In this document: positions 60,041-64,000 of the stretch, in pieces
Layout: the number at the start of each line of letters is the position of its first letter
How positions within the stretch are numbered: the stretch's first letter is position 1
NCBI GenBank assembly: GCA_028285585.1
Contig: JANQOU010000013.1
Coordinates: forward strand, 1-64,000
DNA: 64,000 nucleotides
Direction: 5' to 3'
DNA from: Acidimicrobiia bacterium
GTDB taxonomy: Bacteria; Actinomycetota; Acidimicrobiia; Spongiisociales; ZC4RG35
Notes under the pieces: generated by a model
Database searches by the model: none
The model's input: only the letters and a program-made list of their open reading frames with translations
What the model was told of the DNA's origin: nothing
Translations under genes and position numbers: made by a program

Positions 60041-61025
60041 GACAGTCACCTTCGAGGACCCCACAGGAGAGGGTGCCCCGATCGAGTTGGAGAAGTTCAC
60101 GCTTCCCGGCGATGTGGACGACGCCGAGCTGCGGCAGCGAAAGATCCCGGATCCCGACCCTCACTACGTCGACCTAGGGATGCTGTACCGGTTCGCACAG
60201 GTGGAACGGGCCCGCCGTTCCGGAGCCGAAGGAACCGTCCCGCTTCACATCGCCGTGCGGGGCCACATGGGGACCGGGAAAGACCACGACATCGAGCAGT
60301 TCGCCGCGGCGATGGGCCTCCCCTACTTCAGGATCCCGCTGACGGGTGAGGTCCGTGATGTGACGCTGATCGGATCCACCCACCTTCACGGAGACGGCAA
60401 GGGCGGCACCGAAAGCCGCTGGGAGGACGGCGACATCACGCGCGCACTTCGCGGCCCTGCCCTGCTCAACTTGTCAGAACTCAACGCAGCCGGCGCCGAG
60501 ACGCTTTTTGCTCTGCACGGCCTTCTCGACCGTTACGGAGCCCTCGATCTCCCCAACGGCGAGACCGTCGCTCTTCGTGATGACGTCAGGGTGTTCGGGA
60601 CGATGAACCCGACCGACATACGCGACTACGCCGGGACACAGACTCTCAACAAGGCCTTCGCCGACCGCTGGGTGATCTGGGAGAAGAGATTCCCGGCAGA
60701 CGAGCAAGTCAAGGAGATGCTGGCGACTCGCTACCCGTCACTCAAGGACGAGTACGTCGAGGCCATTTCCCGGCTGACTGTTGAGATAAACGCCTCCTTT
60801 GAGACCGTGGACAGCGGGGTGAGGGTGGAGACACCGCTGTCACTCCGATCCGTGCTCGACCGGGTGCCTACGGGTCTTCTCGTCTACGCAGACCGCGACG
60901 ATCCCCTGCGCCATGCATGGGACGAGTTCGTGCTCCCTCATGTCGACGCCTACGACCGTGACCACTACGAGACAGTGTGGAACGCCGTTGTACGAAAGGG
61001 ACCGTCGGCAAAGCCGTTCAAGTAA
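60033..61025 (+). CDS. CobS/MoxR-like AAA+ protein with altered Walker motifs
   Basis: 330 residues from a TTG at 60033 with an AGGAGA site inside the VWA gene. The length and core match CobS/MoxR ATPases, but the Walker A reads GHMGTGKDHDIEQ where CobS has GTGKS/T, and the Walker B region reads ALLNLSELNAA where a family member has FDE or VDE. The Mg-binding Ser/Thr and the Walker B Asp are therefore both replaced. The sensor Asn (GTMNPTD) and the DRW segment are kept. Either it hydrolyses ATP poorly or not at all, or it uses different residues. It presumably forms a ring that works with the VWA partner. Confidence 0.85.
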   Translation: MPETVTFEDPTGEGAPIELEKFTLPGDVDDAELRQRKIPDPDPHYVDLGMLYRFAQVERARRSGAEGTVPLHIAVRGHMGTGKDHDIEQFAAAMGLPYFRIPLTGEVRDVTLIGSTHLHGDGKGGTESRWEDGDITRALRGPALLNLSELNAAGAETLFALHGLLDRYGALDLPNGETVALRDDVRVFGTMNPTDIRDYAGTQTLNKAFADRWVIWEKRFPADEQVKEMLATRYPSLKDEYVEAISRLTVEINASFETVDSGVRVETPLSLRSVLDRVPTGLLVYADRDDPLRHAWDEFVLPHVDAYDRDHYETVWNAVVRKGPSAKPFK

Positions 61026-61057
61026 GAACGCTGCCAACACGGGCCGGATAGGCTCGC

Positions 61058-61954
61058 ATGATGCTCGAAGTTCTGCGTACCGACGACGACCGCTTCGCCG
61101 ATCTTCCCGACTGGCCGTACCAGCCTCGCTACACCGCAGACCTGGCCGGCTACGAGGGCCTTCGGATGCACTACGTCGACGAAGGCCCCAAAGACGCCTC
61201 CGAGACGTTCCTATGCCTCCACGGACAACCGACCTGGGCCTATCTCTACCGGCGAATGATCCCGGCGTTCCTCGAGAGTGGGGCTCGTGTGATAGCCCCC
61301 GACTTCTTCGGCTTCGGGCGCAGTGACAAGCCAGTAAACGATGACGAGTACACATGGGAGTTTCATCGAGAATCACTGACGTCTTTCATCGAGAAACTCG
61401 ACCTCCGCAACATCAGCCTGGTCGTCCAAGACTGGGGCGGGCTGCTCGGTCTCAGCCTGGGTGCGGACATGGGTGATCGAATCGCCGGCCTGATCGTGAT
61501 GAACACCACGTTCGCCGTGGGTGAGGAGCCGAGCCAAGGCTTTCTCGACTGGCGTGACTACGTGGCCCGCACCCCGGACCTCCCCGTCGGGACACTGATG
61601 AGCCGCACGGTCCCTCATCTCACGCCCGAAGAAGCCGCCGCTTACGACGCTCCGTTCCCCGACACCACCTTCAAGGCGGGGGTCCGCTCGTTCCCGCAGC
61701 TGGTCCCCACCGATCCGTCGTTCGACGGCGTTGAAACCTCCGAACGGGCGATGGAGTGGTGGTCCAACGAGTTCGGCGGGAAGTCGTTCATGGCGATCGG
61801 GGCAACCGACCCGGTCCTCGCGGGAGTGATGCCGTGGGTGCGCGAGCGGATACAGGGATGCCCTGCCCCACTGGTCCTAGACGATGCCGGGCACTTCGTG
61901 CAGGAGTGGGGCGAAGTGGTCGCCCGAGAAGCTCTGAAGAGCTGGCAACGCTGA
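61058..61954 (+). CDS. Haloalkane dehalogenase
   Basis: 298 residues of the alpha/beta-hydrolase fold, close to haloalkane dehalogenase subfamily I (DhlA/DmbB-like). Landmarks are HGQPTWAYLYR (oxyanion-hole region), nucleophile Asp and halide-binding Trp in VVQDWGG, an Asp in GATDPVLAG, and the catalytic His in DDAGHFVQEWGE. It hydrolyses carbon-halogen bonds; the natural substrate is not evident. It stands 32 bases downstream of the AAA+ gene and may be cotranscribed, though TAGGCT before its ATG could also serve as its own promoter. Confidence 0.88.
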   Translation: MMLEVLRTDDDRFADLPDWPYQPRYTADLAGYEGLRMHYVDEGPKDASETFLCLHGQPTWAYLYRRMIPAFLESGARVIAPDFFGFGRSDKPVNDDEYTWEFHRESLTSFIEKLDLRNISLVVQDWGGLLGLSLGADMGDRIAGLIVMNTTFAVGEEPSQGFLDWRDYVARTPDLPVGTLMSRTVPHLTPEEAAAYDAPFPDTTFKAGVRSFPQLVPTDPSFDGVETSERAMEWWSNEFGGKSFMAIGATDPVLAGVMPWVRERIQGCPAPLVLDDAGHFVQEWGEVVAREALKSWQR

Positions 61955-61962
61955 GCCCCGGC

Positions 61963-61968
61963 TACGTT
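61963..61968 (+). promoter_or_regulatory. Leaderless-type -10 element for the LOG-family gene
   Basis: TACGTT ends seven bases before the GTG at 61976. Confidence 0.45.
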
Positions 61969-61975
61969 TCAGTCT

Positions 61976-63058
61976 GTGGCCTACGACCTCGGTAACCCCG
62001 ACCTCGACGAACGTCTGCGGCAGATCGTCGCCGATGCTTCCGAGAACGAGAACCAAGACATCATCGCCGAGCTGCTGACCACGGTCCTCAAGCTGCACCG
62101 GGACGGAGCGACCCGTGGCGATCTCAAGCTGATCAACACGGCGGTCAAGGAGATGCGATATTCGAACCTCGTGTTCTCCCGACACGAAGAGCCAAAGGTG
62201 ACGATCTACGGATCGGCTCGCCTCAAAGAGGGGGACCCCGACTACCAGCTCACCGCGAGCTTCGCATCGCTCATGGCGGAGCACGGATGGGGAGTCATCA
62301 CCGGAGCGGGCCCAGGAATCATGGAGGCCGGCAACCGGGGCGCCGGAGTGGACAACTCCTACGGTGTGAACATCCGGCTCCCGTTCGAGGCCAAGCCGAA
62401 CGACTACCTATCCGGTGACCGAACCGTCAACTTCAAGTACTTCTTCACCCGCAAGCTGGGTTTCGTCAAGGAGTCACATGCCTTCGTGATCATGCCAGGC
62501 GGGTTCGGAACCCTCGACGAGGCGTTCGAGCTTCTGACCCTCATCCAGACCGGGAAGAGCGATCTGCATCCGATCGTGCTGCTCGAGGCCGAAGAGACCG
62601 AGTACTGGGGACCTGTGATGCGGTTCATCGAAGACACACAGTTGGCCAAAGGCCTGATCTCCGAGTCGGACCTCTCGCTGTTCTTCCACACGAACGACGC
62701 CCAGCAGGCCTGCGACCACATCCTCGAGTTCTACACCAACTATCACTCACAGAGATACTCGTCAGGCCGCTTGATTCTCCGGCTCAGGCAAGCGCCCACC
62801 GCTGAAGATCTGAGAGCACTCAACGAGGAGTTCTCGGACATCGTCGTCGAAGGCGAGATCGAGTCGACCCCGCCGACCCAAGCCGAGATCGAGGACGAAG
62901 ACGCCCTTGACTGCGAGCGGATCTCCTTCGTCTTCGACAGACGCCATTTTGGCCGTCTCCGCCAGCTCATCGACCGCCTCAACGAGTCGGCAGGCCTCCC
63001 CGAGACGACCAAGATTCCCCAGCCGATGCGGGAAGAACAGGTCGAAAGGGCCTGGTAA
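61976..63058 (+). CDS. LOG-family Rossmann-fold protein
   Basis: 360 residues. About 70-250 form the LOG (lysine decarboxylase-like) nucleotide-binding domain with GAGPGIMEAGNRGA and the signature PGGFGTLDEAFE. LOG enzymes release the base from nucleoside 5'-monophosphates; in other bacteria they make cytokinins or recycle nucleotides. An N-terminal helical segment and an extra C-terminal domain of about 100 residues make it longer than the plain 190-residue type, as in the PpnN-like group. The GTG start is leaderless. Confidence 0.88.
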   Translation: MAYDLGNPDLDERLRQIVADASENENQDIIAELLTTVLKLHRDGATRGDLKLINTAVKEMRYSNLVFSRHEEPKVTIYGSARLKEGDPDYQLTASFASLMAEHGWGVITGAGPGIMEAGNRGAGVDNSYGVNIRLPFEAKPNDYLSGDRTVNFKYFFTRKLGFVKESHAFVIMPGGFGTLDEAFELLTLIQTGKSDLHPIVLLEAEETEYWGPVMRFIEDTQLAKGLISESDLSLFFHTNDAQQACDHILEFYTNYHSQRYSSGRLILRLRQAPTAEDLRALNEEFSDIVVEGEIESTPPTQAEIEDEDALDCERISFVFDRRHFGRLRQLIDRLNESAGLPETTKIPQPMREEQVERAW

Positions 63059-63096
63059 ACGACAATCTCTCTTGGGAATACAAAATCCTGCGCTAC

Positions 63097-63102
63097 TAGA
63101 AT
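63097..63102 (+). promoter_or_regulatory. Leaderless-type -10 element for the TIGR03084-like gene
   Basis: TAGAAT ends six bases before the GTG at 63109. Confidence 0.5.
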
Positions 63103-63108
63103 TGGCTG

Positions 63109-63840
63109 GTGCGCGACATCCTTTCAGACCTCGTAGCCGAGCAGCAGTTCCTCGACCAATCGCTCCAGCGAATCCCGATCAAAGTCTGGGATAAGGTCAC
63201 GCCCAACAAACCTTGGACGGTCCGCGACACAATCGCCCACCTCGCCGGCTTCGAGGAGCTGGGCGCCGACTCGATCAGTGGCGGTGACAAGATCGCAGAG
63301 TGGCAGAACTCCTCCGATCTGGAGGCTTTGAAGAAGCGCGCCATCAAGAAAGGCCGTTCGATGAGACCACAAGATGTCATCGAGTGGTGGCGCGGCGGCA
63401 GGGCCAAGGTGGTGGAACCGCTGTCACACATGAGCGGCGAGGACCGCGTCGACTGGGTGGCCGGTGACATGAGCGCTCGCACCTTTGCCACCTTCAGGCT
63501 CATGGAGACCTGGATGCACGGGCTCAACATCTACGACACGCTCGGTCTCGAAGTCGAGGACACGCCACGGATTCGCCATGTGGCTTGGCTGGGATGGAAG
63601 ACACTCCCCTATGCCTTCAAGCAAGCAGGTGAGCACTATGAGCCGATCAGGGTCGAGGTGATCGGCCCCGGCTATGCGAAATGGGTTTACGGGCCAGACG
63701 ACACCGATCAGCTGATCAAAGGCTCGGCGTCCGACTGGGCTCGGATAGTCATCAGGCGAGTCAAGCCGAAAGACACCCGTCTCAAACTGACGGGCGAACA
63801 CGCCGAGAAGGCAGTCGAGGTAGCCAAGGCCTGGCTGTGA
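63109..63840 (+). CDS. TIGR03084-like protein (DinB/maleylpyruvate-isomerase fold)
   Basis: 243 residues. An N-terminal DinB-like four-helix bundle has a WTVRDTIAHLAGFEELGA segment and the later METWMHGLNIYDTLGL helix, which supply metal ligands in mycothiol-dependent maleylpyruvate isomerases. The C-terminal third is a smaller beta domain (RVEVIGPGYAKWVYGP). It matches the TIGR03084 family in order and size; catalytic function is not known, but a mycothiol-related role is plausible in an actinobacterium. The GTG start is leaderless, and the stop overlaps the next start. Confidence 0.82.
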   Translation: MRDILSDLVAEQQFLDQSLQRIPIKVWDKVTPNKPWTVRDTIAHLAGFEELGADSISGGDKIAEWQNSSDLEALKKRAIKKGRSMRPQDVIEWWRGGRAKVVEPLSHMSGEDRVDWVAGDMSARTFATFRLMETWMHGLNIYDTLGLEVEDTPRIRHVAWLGWKTLPYAFKQAGEHYEPIRVEVIGPGYAKWVYGPDDTDQLIKGSASDWARIVIRRVKPKDTRLKLTGEHAEKAVEVAKAWL

Positions 63841-64000
63841 TCTCAGTTCCCCACTTGGTGGGGATGGTCCATCTGCTCCCACTTCCCGGGGCTCCTGCCT
63901 ATGGAGGCTCTATGACCGAGGTTGTAGAGACTGCGGTTCGCGATGCCCACGAGCTGACCACTGCCGGATTTCCGGCGTTGATGGTCGAGAATTTTGGTGA
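63837..64000 (+). CDS. BtpA/SgcQ-family protein (partial, 3' end beyond window)
   Basis: 54 codons before the window ends. The segment MVHLLPLPGAPAYGGSM followed by VRDAHELTTAGFPALMVENFGD matches the start of BtpA-family TIM barrels (BtpA stabilises photosystem I in cyanobacteria; SgcQ is a sugar-related relative). In non-photosynthetic bacteria the role is unknown. GTG 63837 overlaps the TIGR03084-like stop as GTGA; GTG 63858 is an alternative start. Confidence 0.8.
   Translation, partial: MISVPHLVGMVHLLPLPGAPAYGGSMTEVVETAVRDAHELTTAGFPALMVENFG

Overview
The window is 64 kb of high-GC DNA from an actinobacterium, most likely of the class Acidimicrobiia or a close relative. This is judged from gene content only. 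The supporting signs are actinobacterial SOS boxes (CGAAC-N4-GTTCG), a lexA / LysM-gene / nrdR locus arranged as in mycobacteria, a RecA intein at the same site as in Mycobacterium leprae, a RamB-type glyoxylate regulator, LLM-class (F420-type) oxidoreductases, a TIGR03084-type protein and many leaderless genes.

Layout. 1-6.4 kb: the C-terminal part of a pyruvate dehydrogenase E1-like protein, a probable selenoprotein read through an in-frame UGA with a hairpin behind it, two transporters and two small enzymes. 6.4-8.1 kb: a tRNA cluster (Val, Cys, Gly). The 3' part of tRNA-Val is duplicated as a perfect 47-bp direct repeat 1403 bp away, and the segment between holds an Ltp-type (phage superinfection-exclusion family) membrane protein but no integrase. 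8.2-22 kb: a housekeeping and DNA-damage block: dut, nrdR, a LysM gene, lexA, dapF, miaA, miaB, rny, recA with intein, thpR, cinA, rimO. 22-30 kb: carbon metabolism, with a GAPDH-like dehydrogenase, a Rieske-ThDP fusion enzyme, aceA, aceB and a divergent RamB-like regulator. 30-39 kb: a MOSC protein, an ABC exporter and a 2-oxoacid dehydrogenase operon followed by a serine carboxypeptidase gene. 39-46 kb: ftsK, rnj and dapA, with two opposite-strand genes and a hairpin array between ftsK and rnj. 46-64 kb: mostly single genes: a kinase-LLM fusion, redoxin, cyclophilin, PEBP, GlpD, a glycosidase-like lipoprotein, M16 and M20 peptidases, a CobT/CobS-like VWA plus AAA+ pair with altered ATPase motifs, a haloalkane dehalogenase, a LOG-family protein and the start of a BtpA-family gene.

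How it fits together. The damage response is easy to read: SOS boxes sit in front of recA, lexA and the LysM-nrdR operon. Carbon flow is represented by two pyruvate/2-oxoacid E1 systems, the glyoxylate shunt and GlpD. Many genes have a TANNNT-like hexamer 6-8 bases upstream of their start codon, so leaderless transcription seems to be the default here. The most unusual items are the UGA/SECIS selenoprotein, the tRNA-Val mini-island, the degenerate CobS-like ATPase with its VWA partner, the Rieske-ThDP fusion, the ParB-like leader in front of the E1-alpha gene, and a repeat built on the palindrome TTGCTATAGCAA.
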